Translations under genes and position numbers: made by a program
Notes under the pieces: model-generated
What the model saw: the letters and a program-made list of their open reading frames with translations, nothing else
Databases searched by the model: none
Told to the model about the DNA's origin: nothing
From: JBDSKH01 sp050245915
GTDB lineage: Bacteria > Actinomycetota > Actinomycetes > Actinomycetales > Microbacteriaceae
Assembly: GCA_050245915.1 (NCBI GenBank)
Contig: JBFWWZ010000082.1
Location: 1-6,236 of the forward strand
Length of the DNA stretch: 6,236 bases
Reading direction: 5' to 3'
Shown: positions 1-4,807 of the stretch, in pieces
How the letters are laid out: each line of letters begins with the position of its first letter
How positions within the stretch are numbered: the stretch's first letter is position 1

Positions 1-1
1 C

Positions 2-673
2 GTCCGCAGATACGCGCAGCTCTGCCGCAAGTGGGATCGCGACCCGTCCGACGCGGCGCTCGCCGCGTTCGAGGCGATGCAGGGCGAGTACATCCTCGGC
101 GCCGACGACCCCTGGGCGATCATCACCGTCGCTGTGCGATCCTCGGTGATCTCCGAAGCGCAGAGCGAGAAGCTGCTGATCTCGCCGGACCGGGCGCGTC
201 AGGGAGACACGGTCGACTGGGATTCCCCGGTACGCGCCGGCGAGCATGAGGAGTTCCTCTTCGGACTCGCGCCGGGACTCGACAGCACGGAGCTGGAGTC
301 ACCGACCTGGACGCATATCCACCGCTTACTCACCAAGCTGTTCACCGACTTCCGCTGGGACCGCGGCGTCGTCGACCTCGCGGTCACTTACGTCCTGAAC
401 CGACTGCTCGCCGCCGGTGATCCCGGTCGAGCGCACGAGCATCTGCGGCGCGACCTGTCGATGCCCGCGCAACTCGACATGAGCACTGCGCGGTGGCGGG
501 CCTTCCTCCGCATCCTCTTCGATGGACGGGCGACGACGAGCGCTCCGGTGCGGCGGGGGCTGCTGCACCGGGTGGCCCTGCTCGACCCGCACGGCGATCT
601 CGACGAGCTCGTCGAAGAGCTCGCCGACGACACCGACCTCATCGAGGCGATGAAGACCGCGAGGGGCCTCTGA
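2..673 (+). CDS. Unrecognised protein, 5' end outside the window
   Basis: The frame is open from the left edge and ends at TGA 671-673, giving 223 visible residues; the true start lies upstream, so the internal ATG at 77 should not be taken as the start. I do not recognise the family. The visible part is acidic and mostly helical, without membrane segments. It begins with an Arg/Tyr/Trp-containing helix (RRYAQLCRKWDRDPSDAALA), then DDPWAII and a probable helix ending in LLISPDRAR, a variable acidic stretch, then WTHIHRLLTKLF and a Leu/Arg-rich C-terminal half ending in an Asp/Glu-rich tail. The DPWA...AV...EA.....L pattern faintly recalls sigma-70 region 2 helices, but this is a weak impression. 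The stop codon overlaps the start of the ParB-like gene by one base (TGATG), so the two are probably translationally coupled and may act together. Confidence 0.75.
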   Translation, partial: VRRYAQLCRKWDRDPSDAALAAFEAMQGEYILGADDPWAIITVAVRSSVISEAQSEKLLISPDRARQGDTVDWDSPVRAGEHEEFLFGLAPGLDSTELESPTWTHIHRLLTKLFTDFRWDRGVVDLAVTYVLNRLLAAGDPGRAHEHLRRDLSMPAQLDMSTARWRAFLRILFDGRATTSAPVRRGLLHRVALLDPHGDLDELVEELADDTDLIEAMKTARGL

Positions 674-1704
674 TGGCTGCCGACGGATACGTCGCACTCG
701 ACCGGGTCGTCGACACCATCGACGAGGGCATCCGCATCCGGACCGATCCCGGCGACCTCACCACGCTCTGCGACTCGATCGCCAAGATCGGCCTGCTGCA
801 GCCGATCACGATCACCCCGGACGGCCTGCTGATCTGCGGCTTCCGTCGGCTCCGGGCCGTGAAGGCACTGGGCTGGCGGACCGTGAAGGTGTGGGTGCGC
901 TCCGGCATCGCGACCGACGTCGAGCGGCTCCTCGCCGAGCATGACGAGAACGTCGTCCGACAGAACTTCTCGCCACTGGAGTTGGCACGGATGTACGAGG
1001 CGCTGAAGAAGGCGTATGCCGACGAAGCTGATGTCGCTCGCGCGACCCGTGAGCGCGATGACGCTGGTCGCATCACCACGGGGCCAAAAGTTGGCCCCGT
1101 GGGCAAGTCGGGTCGGCGCGCTGCAGAGATCGTCACCGGTAAGCGGTCCGAGGTAACGCTGGAGCGTGTCCTTGAGGTCGAGCGGATCGCGGAGGACCCC
1201 GAGACTCCCGGGTCTGTTCGGACCGTCGCTCTGGAGCAGGTGGCAGCGCTGAAGGAGCGGGGCAACGTCGTCCTCGCCTACGGCTTGGTCAAGCGCGCCG
1301 AAGCGATCCACGAGCTGCAGCAAGCTCTCGCCGATGAGGACCTCACCGGGGCGATGCAGGAGGAGATCGAGCGTCGGCAGCGGGAACTCGAGGAGGCCGA
1401 GTCGGGCGTCGAGCTGATGACGCTCGCGAAGGCGGCGCTGAAGCGGGCGCGTGAAGCGCGACGCCGGCCGGGTGCCGGCCTTCCCGCCGATGCACCAGCC
1501 GGACGCTACCCACCGATCAACCCGGGCCGATGGGTGCCCCGCGCCTTCGTCTCCCTGCTCAACGAGACCGACTACTGGTGGCTGCGCGTCGATCCGCAAG
1601 ACATCGGCGCCGGCCTCACCGCGGCGCAGTGGGACCAGTTCGAGGACTGGGTCGGCCAGGCCGTCGCGTTCCGCAGCGCCGCGCGGGCGCACCGGAGGGC
1701 ATAG
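673..1704 (+). CDS. ParB/Srx-type DNA-binding protein
   Basis: 343 residues from ATG 673, which overlaps the preceding stop by one base; GAGGGG at 661-666 is a reasonable ribosome-binding site. Residues 8-100 form a ParB N-terminal domain: IRTDPGDLTTLCDSIAKIGLLQPI (residues 21-45) is the typical 'act-on-self, query' helix, GFRRLRAVKALG at 56-67 is the GERRxRA box that binds CTP in canonical ParB proteins (here Phe replaces Glu), and ENVVRQNFSPLELARMYEALK at 92-112 is the ENxxRxxLSPxE motif. Residues 113-200 should hold the helix-turn-helix part, 213-245 a likely coiled coil, and 284-343 an unusual Trp-rich end (YWWLRVDP). Such proteins bind centromere-like sites or regulate plasmid and ICE genes. 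No ParA is visible, so a regulatory or transfer-linked role is as likely as partition. Residues 118-200 use more A/T-ending codons than the rest, and two hairpins lie in the gene. Confidence 0.88.
   Translation: MAADGYVALDRVVDTIDEGIRIRTDPGDLTTLCDSIAKIGLLQPITITPDGLLICGFRRLRAVKALGWRTVKVWVRSGIATDVERLLAEHDENVVRQNFSPLELARMYEALKKAYADEADVARATRERDDAGRITTGPKVGPVGKSGRRAAEIVTGKRSEVTLERVLEVERIAEDPETPGSVRTVALEQVAALKERGNVVLAYGLVKRAEAIHELQQALADEDLTGAMQEEIERRQRELEEAESGVELMTLAKAALKRAREARRRPGAGLPADAPAGRYPPINPGRWVPRAFVSLLNETDYWWLRVDPQDIGAGLTAAQWDQFEDWVGQAVAFRSAARAHRRA
1076..1102 (+). repeat. Perfect 12-bp inverted repeat with 3-base loop inside the ParB-like gene
   Basis: Arms CCACGGGGCCAA (1076-1087) and TTGGCCCCGTGG (1091-1102) are exact reverse complements, separated by AAG. 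Pairing stops at 1075/1103. The stretch encodes residues TTGPKVGPV, in the variable segment between the ParB box and the downstream helices. There is no T-tract after it, so it is not a classical terminator. It could be an mRNA hairpin or a palindromic protein-binding site, for example an operator or parS-like site. Confidence 0.85.
1466..1480 (+). repeat. Short GC hairpin in the ParB-like gene
   Basis: Arms GGCCGG (1466-1471) and CCGGCC (1475-1480) flank GTG. The heptamer GCCGGCC also occurs twice as a direct repeat (1463-1469 and 1474-1480). It falls in a Pro/Ala/Gly linker (RRPGAGLPADAP) before the C-terminal domain. Six-base arms of pure G/C can arise by chance in this composition, so only its position in a linker makes it worth recording. 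Confidence 0.45.
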
Positions 1705-1739
1705 CCGCCGAGCGCGGGGCGGCACCGCACCTCTCCGTT

Positions 1740-2390
1740 GTGACACTCAACCGCCGAACGATCATCCTTATCGCCGCCGTGAGCGGCGTGTTCGTAGTCC
1801 TCGCGGGGATCGGGGTCTACGGCCTGATCGTCGGACCGCGTGCGCCGCACACTCCCCCCATGGCGGAGCCGTCGTCCCGGCCGACGACGGCTCCGCCACC
1901 CGCGATGAGTCCGCTGCACCCGATCGTCTCGAGCGGCGACGCCGAGGTCTTCGCCGGGTCGGTCGCCCACGCGATCTTCGACTGGGACACCGCCGACAAC
2001 GTGATGCCCGCCGAGCTCATCGACCATGCGCTGACCGTCGCGGACCCGACCGGGTTCGAGACGCCGGGCTTCCGGGAGGACCTGACGACGTACCTGCCGA
2101 CGAAGGAGCAGTGGAGCGTGCTGCGGCAGTTCGACACCGCCCAGTCGCTCACGATCGACTCGATCGGCATCCCGGACTCATGGCCCGCCATCGCCGCGGA
2201 CCCGGCGAACGAGATCGCCGACGGCACCGTCGCCATCACGATCACAGGCAGCCGCGTTCGGACCGGCGGCTGGAACGGCGAGGAGTCGACGAAGACCTAC
2301 CCGGTCGAGTTCACGATGTTCGTCTCCTGCCCCGACGACGGCACCTGCTCCGTACTGCGCCTGTCGCAGCTCGGCGCCGCGCTGCACTGA
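1740..2390 (+). CDS. Membrane-anchored conjugation-associated protein (VirB8/TcpC-like layout)
   Basis: 216 residues from GTG 1740, chosen because it directly precedes a basic N-terminus (TLNRR) and a hydrophobic helix (residues 8-32). The frame stays open upstream into the ParB-like gene, but that part reads as out-of-frame sequence. No good ribosome-binding site precedes GTG 1740, so the start is the least certain part. After the membrane helix comes a Pro/Thr/Ser-rich linker (33-63) and a folded domain (about 66-216) with a helical first half (AEVFAGSVAHAIFDWD) and strands near the end (GTVAITITGSRVR, KTYPVEFTMFVSC). Cys197 and Cys203 could form a disulfide outside the membrane. A short cytoplasmic tail, one membrane helix and an outer mixed alpha/beta domain match the architecture of VirB8/TcpC transfer proteins; the family assignment is inference. 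It stands 35 bases after the ParB-like gene and 9 before the M23 gene, so it is probably in the same operon. Confidence 0.7.
   Translation: MTLNRRTIILIAAVSGVFVVLAGIGVYGLIVGPRAPHTPPMAEPSSRPTTAPPPAMSPLHPIVSSGDAEVFAGSVAHAIFDWDTADNVMPAELIDHALTVADPTGFETPGFREDLTTYLPTKEQWSVLRQFDTAQSLTIDSIGIPDSWPAIAADPANEIADGTVAITITGSRVRTGGWNGEESTKTYPVEFTMFVSCPDDGTCSVLRLSQLGAALH
1861..1898 (+). repeat. Perfect 16-bp inverted repeat inside the membrane protein gene
   Basis: Arms TGGCGGAGCCGTCGTC (1861-1876) and GACGACGGCTCCGCCA (1883-1898) match exactly over 16 pairs, with loop CCGGCC (1877-1882). The next pair outward (1860 A, 1899 C) fails. It encodes AEPSSRPTTAPPP, the disordered linker after the membrane helix, where the protein can tolerate almost any sequence. 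No T-tract follows, so a standard intrinsic terminator is unlikely. A stem this long in mRNA should be very stable and could slow transcription or translation, or protect or direct cleavage of the operon mRNA. Confidence 0.92.
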
Positions 2391-2399
2391 GACCGACCG

Positions 2400-3026
2400 A
2401 TGAAGGCGGTCATCGCGTTCTTCGCCGTCGCGATCCTCGGCGGCCCCCTCACTGCGCTGATGGGAATCGGCCTCATCGTCGTCCCTGCCGGGGACTGCGC
2501 CCCGGCGCCCGTGCCGACCTCTTCGGAGAGCGCCGACCCGGACATCCCGGAGACGACGCGAATCGTGATGCCACTGCCGGAGGGCACCTACTCGGTTTCC
2601 GACACCTACGGGTGGCGCAACGACCCGATCACCGGCGAGCGCGCGTTCCACGGCGGCACCGACTTCCCGGCAGCCGCCGGCACCCCGATCCTCTCGGCCA
2701 CCGACGGCGTCGTCGTCATCGCGGCACCCTCCGGCGGCTTCGGCAACCTCGTGGTCGTCGAGTCCACCGTCGACGACAGGCCCCTCGCGCTCGGGTACGC
2801 CCACATCCGCGACGGCGGCACGCTCGTCTCGGTCGGCCAGGTCGTCCAGGCAGGGCAGCAGATCGCCGAGGTCGGCACCACGGGCCACTCCACCGGCCCG
2901 CACCTCCACTTCCAGATCGAGCCCGGGCACTGGGGCGACGCGACCATCAACTCGCTCACCTGGCTGCAGGACCACGACGCCGAAGGCATCAGCGACTACC
3001 TGCCGGCGGTGAAGACATGCGCCTGA
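2400..3026 (+). CDS. M23 family metallopeptidase, membrane anchored
   Basis: 208 residues from ATG 2400, nine bases after the previous stop. An N-terminal hydrophobic segment (residues 3-29) anchors or exports the protein; a Pro/Ser linker (34-55) follows. The catalytic domain (about 62-180) has the full M23 (LytM/lysostaphin type) set: HGGTD gives H84 and D88, YAHI gives H135, and HLH gives H168 and H170. By analogy with LytM, H84, D88 and H170 bind zinc while H135 and H168 are catalytic. DTYGWRNDPITGE before the first His is the usual entry to the domain. The enzyme should cut peptide cross-links in peptidoglycan outside the membrane, opening the wall locally for the transfer apparatus, as VirB1-type enzymes do by another chemistry. 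The weak ribosome-binding site suggests translation coupled to the gene before. The gene overlaps the next one by 10 bases. Confidence 0.93.
   Translation: MKAVIAFFAVAILGGPLTALMGIGLIVVPAGDCAPAPVPTSSESADPDIPETTRIVMPLPEGTYSVSDTYGWRNDPITGERAFHGGTDFPAAAGTPILSATDGVVVIAAPSGGFGNLVVVESTVDDRPLALGYAHIRDGGTLVSVGQVVQAGQQIAEVGTTGHSTGPHLHFQIEPGHWGDATINSLTWLQDHDAEGISDYLPAVKTCA
2487..2506 (+). repeat. GC hairpin in the linker of the M23 gene
   Basis: Arms GCCGGGG (2487-2493) and CCCCGGC (2500-2506) pair exactly over 7 bases with loop ACTGCG; a G-T pair could extend it by one. It encodes PAGDCAPAP, directly after the membrane segment. This is the same relative place as the 16-bp repeat in the preceding gene. 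On its own it could be chance. Confidence 0.5.
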
Positions 3027-3292
3027 GCGACGTGACCCCCGATTTCGACGCTATCGAGGGCACGACCGGACTCAAGGAGGCGATCGGCGCGCTGATGACG
3101 TTCGTGCTCATCGCCGCGGTCTGCATGCTCATCTACTCGGCGATCGCCTGGGCGCTGTCCGAGTCGCACGGCAACTACCAGGGCGCCCAGCGCGGGAAGG
3201 TCGGGGTGCTCGTCTCCATCCTGACCGCGGCAATCGCGGGGGCTGGCCTCGCGTGGCTGAACTTCCTGCTCGGCGTCGGTGGGTCGCTGTAG
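3017..3292 (+). CDS. DUF6112-like two-helix membrane protein, possible pilin-like T4SS component
   Basis: 91 residues from ATG 3017, overlapping the end of the M23 gene by 10 bases; GGTGA at 3008-3012 can serve as ribosome-binding site. The sequence has a polar N-terminus with VTPDFDAIEG, a first hydrophobic helix (about 22-47), a short polar loop around HGNYQGAQRGK (51-61), a second hydrophobic helix (62-86) and a small Gly-rich end. From memory this matches the DUF6112 family found beside conjugation genes in actinobacterial ICEs. Size and two-helix topology also resemble VirB2/TrbC pilins, but unlike those it lacks an obvious cleaved leader, so a pilin role is only a suggestion. Overlap with the peptidase gene indicates coupled translation. 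No clear terminator is seen after it. Confidence 0.85.
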   Translation: MRLSDVTPDFDAIEGTTGLKEAIGALMTFVLIAAVCMLIYSAIAWALSESHGNYQGAQRGKVGVLVSILTAAIAGAGLAWLNFLLGVGGSL

Positions 3293-3320
3293 CGTCAGTG
3301 GGCCAAGGTCGATAGACAGC

Positions 3321-3350
3321 CTGAGACATATCGTTGTGCGCTAGCATTAT
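3321..3350 (+). promoter_or_regulatory. Candidate abiE promoter
   Basis: CTGAGA (3321-3326) matches TTGACA at four of six bases and CATTAT (3345-3350) matches TATAAT at four of six, with an 18-base spacer. Transcription would start near 3357 and give a leader of about 28 bases carrying the ribosome-binding site. The call rests on weak consensus matches, supported by the position and local A/T content. Confidence 0.45.
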
Positions 3351-3359
3351 CTAGCAACG
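3332..3359 (+). promoter_or_regulatory. Inverted repeat, probable AbiEi operator
   Basis: GCTAG (3340-3344) and CTAGC (3351-3355) flank CATTAT, the proposed -10 box. If four bases are bulged out of the left side (TGCG or equivalent), the arms extend to CGTTG+CTAG (3332-3344) against CTAGCAACG (3351-3359), nine pairs in all. Binding here would block the promoter, as expected for negative autoregulation by AbiEi. Confidence 0.5.
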
Positions 3360-3371
3360 TTTCGCATCAAC

Positions 3372-3380
3372 AGGAGGTGA
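3372..3380 (+). promoter_or_regulatory. Strong ribosome-binding site of the antitoxin gene
   Basis: AGGAGGTGA is a near-complete match to the 16S rRNA 3' end. AGGAGG ends 7 bases before ATG 3385 and fixes that start. It is much stronger than the GGAG site of the toxin gene, which favours an excess of antitoxin. Confidence 0.9.
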
Positions 3381-3384
3381 CGCC

Positions 3385-3933
3385 ATGACGACCATCACGC
3401 CGGAGCGCGCGGGCATGTCGCGCGCGTCCTTCTATCGCGCTGCCCATGCCGGGGAGTACGAGCGGATCGCTCGTGGCATCTACATCGCGTCCGACGCACC
3501 GCCCGCCGACTACGACCTGATCGAGGCGGCGACCCGCCGGGCCGACGCGACCATCTGCCTGACCTCGGCGCTCGCCCAGTACGACCTGATCGACACGATC
3601 CCGGCGCGGCTCCACATCGCCATCCCCAGCCGCTCTCGGACCCCCGCGACGGCCGGTGCGATCCAGTGGCACCAGTTCGACCGGGCGACCTTCGATCTCG
3701 GCCGGGCGCCCATCCCGATCGCAGGCACCGACCTGACCATCGGCCGGTACTCGGCTGAGCGGTCGATCACCGATGCCTTCCGTCTGCGCGGGGAGATCGG
3801 CTACGAGATCGCAAGGGACGCCCTGAAGGAATGGCTGCGACGTGGCGGCAAACCCGCCGCGCTGCTCACGCTCGCCGAGCGACTGCCGCGAGCGAAGCGG
3901 CCGATGCTCACTGCGCTGGAGCTGCTGTCGTGA
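3385..3933 (+). CDS. abiEi: AbiEi family antitoxin / transcriptional repressor
   Basis: 182 residues from ATG 3385. Residues 1-38 form the winged helix-turn-helix typical of AbiEi: an AGMSRASFYRAAHAGEYERIARGIYI sequence in which the SR..fYR helix is the recognition helix and RGIYI is the wing. Residues 43-182 are the C-terminal antitoxin domain, with CLTSALAQYDLID and LHIAIPSRSR as usual landmarks and a basic helical end (LKEWLRRGGKP, RLPRAKRP). The first helix seen in many relatives is shortened, but the ribosome-binding site leaves no better start. In known AbiE systems this protein represses its own operon by binding repeats in the promoter and counters the toxin without forming a stable complex (type IV). 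The stop overlaps the toxin's GTG start, the standard arrangement. Confidence 0.88.
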   Translation: MTTITPERAGMSRASFYRAAHAGEYERIARGIYIASDAPPADYDLIEAATRRADATICLTSALAQYDLIDTIPARLHIAIPSRSRTPATAGAIQWHQFDRATFDLGRAPIPIAGTDLTIGRYSAERSITDAFRLRGEIGYEIARDALKEWLRRGGKPAALLTLAERLPRAKRPMLTALELLS

Positions 3934-4772
3934 ACGGTGCGGAGGCGTACAAGCGCCTCCAGTCCGCGGCCAGGTCGCTGGGCGCGAAGACCGGAAAGAG
4001 GCCGCCGACCGAGGAGTACCTGATCCGGCATGCGCTGGAGTCGTTCCTCTACCGCCTCACCCGCACATCGCACGGCGACGACTTCGTGCTCAAGGGCGGC
4101 ATCCTGCTCGCCGCCTACGGCGCCCGCCGACCGACCCGGGATGCAGACGCCGAGGCCGTGAACACCGCGCTGACGATCGAGCACCTGACCGAGGTCGTCC
4201 GCGACGACGCGGCGCTCGAGGTCGACGACGGCGTCGTCCTCGACATCGAGACGATCAACATCCGGGAGATCCGAGAACCCGCCGAGTATCCCGGCCTGCG
4301 CGTGAAGATCGCGGTCGCCATCGCGAGTTGGAAGGGCTCCGTCACCTGGGACGTCTCGACCGGAGACCCCATCGTGCCGGCGCCGCGGCGGATCAACCTG
4401 CCCCGGCTGCTCGGCGACCCGATCCGCCTGCTCGGCTACGCACCGGAGACGACGATCGCAGAGAAAGGCGTCACCATCCTGGAGCGCGGCCGCACGAGCA
4501 CCCGTTGGCGCGACTACGTCGACATCGTCGCCCTCGCCGCACAGGGCTTCGACGAAGCCGAGCTGCTCCGCGCGGCGAAGGCGGTCGCCGCATACCGCGA
4601 CGTCACGCTCGGACCGATCACACCCCTGATCGCCGACTACGGCGAGACTGGTCAGGAGAAGTGGGCGGCTTGGCGCCTCAGCGAGGAACTCGACGACGTG
4701 TCGGAGCCGTTGCTCGATGACCAGATGGCGAAGGTCGCCGCGATCCTCGATCCGGTGTTCTCCCGCGCCTGA
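3930..4772 (+). CDS. abiEii: AbiEii family nucleotidyltransferase toxin
   Basis: 280 residues from GTG 3930, overlapping the antitoxin stop by four bases (GTGA), with GGAG at 3918-3921. The open frame reaches further upstream, but only inside the antitoxin gene. The DUF1814/AbiEii motifs are in order: KGGILL (55-60) is the nucleotidyltransferase motif I, RPTRDAD (67-73) supplies the catalytic pair D71 and D73, VTWDVSTGDPI (138-148) matches the 'DvsfGdpi' strand, and ETTIAEKGVTILERG...TRWRDYVDI (173-199) is the conserved AEK...R.rD region with K179 and R193/D195. All key residues appear intact, so an active toxin is expected. Related enzymes transfer nucleotides from GTP or pyrimidine triphosphates, in MenT proteins onto tRNA ends, and stop growth during phage attack or loss of the element. 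The exact substrate here cannot be read from sequence. Confidence 0.92.
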   Translation: MNGAEAYKRLQSAARSLGAKTGKRPPTEEYLIRHALESFLYRLTRTSHGDDFVLKGGILLAAYGARRPTRDADAEAVNTALTIEHLTEVVRDDAALEVDDGVVLDIETINIREIREPAEYPGLRVKIAVAIASWKGSVTWDVSTGDPIVPAPRRINLPRLLGDPIRLLGYAPETTIAEKGVTILERGRTSTRWRDYVDIVALAAQGFDEAELLRAAKAVAAYRDVTLGPITPLIADYGETGQEKWAAWRLSEELDDVSEPLLDDQMAKVAAILDPVFSRA

Positions 4773-4782
4773 CCCCGTGCGA

Positions 4783-4807
4783 CCGTCGGCGAGTTACTTG
4801 CCGATGG
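4783..4807 (+). terminator. Hairpin between convergent genes, probable abiE terminator
   Basis: CCGTCGGCGAG (4783-4793) pairs with CTTGCCGATGG (4797-4807) over 11 positions, two of them G-U, around a TTA loop. That loop is the TAA stop of the facing minus-strand gene. In the minus-strand transcript the two wobble pairs become mismatches, so the hairpin suits abiE mRNA better. There is no T-tract, which is common for terminator-like hairpins in high-GC actinobacteria; Rho or steric termination remain possible. Confidence 0.55.

Larger units (their letters stand above)
3293..3384. promoter_or_regulatory. Regulatory region between the conjugation operon and the AbiE operon
   Basis: These 92 bases are visibly richer in A/T than the coding sequence around them. 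They contain a candidate promoter (3321-3350), an inverted repeat over its -10 box and a strong ribosome-binding site. A further short repeat, CGATA (3310-3314) with TATCG (3329-3333), lies upstream and could be a second operator. AbiEi proteins are known to bind inverted repeats in their own promoter. I see no convincing terminator for the upstream operon, so readthrough into AbiE is possible. Confidence 0.65.

Noticed and set aside
51..68. Palindrome ACGCGGCG-CT-CGCCGCGT
   Set aside because: It consists of GC-rich Ala codons with eight-base arms, within chance expectation, and has no positional support.
600..615. 16-base perfect palindrome TCGACGAGCTCGTCGA shortly before the ParB-like gene
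   Set aside because: Considered as a parS-like site. It is made of Asp/Glu/Leu codons, and eight-base arms are expected by chance about once in a GC-rich window of this size; it does not resemble the chromosomal parS consensus.
388..1746. Long minus-strand open frame opposite the ParB-like gene
   Set aside because: It is antisense to a clear ParB domain, is rich in Arg/Pro/Ser low-complexity sequence, and has no domain or ribosome-binding site; it arises from high GC.
1451..3016. Long + strand open frame running through the membrane protein and M23 genes
   Set aside because: Its translation is Arg/Pro/His-rich and lies in the wrong frame for two supported genes. Only its last 91 codons, from ATG 3017, are a real gene.
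3283..3305. Possible terminator after the DUF6112-like gene
   Set aside because: Only very short stems (CGCT/AGCG with a two-base loop) can form and no T-tract follows.
3334..3339. TTGTGC as a -35 box for abiE
   Set aside because: No acceptable -10 box lies 16-19 bases downstream; CTGAGA with CATTAT fits better.
4224..4238. 15-base palindrome in the toxin gene
   Set aside because: Asp and Val codons (GAC, GTC) are reverse complements of each other, so DDGVV makes a palindrome automatically.
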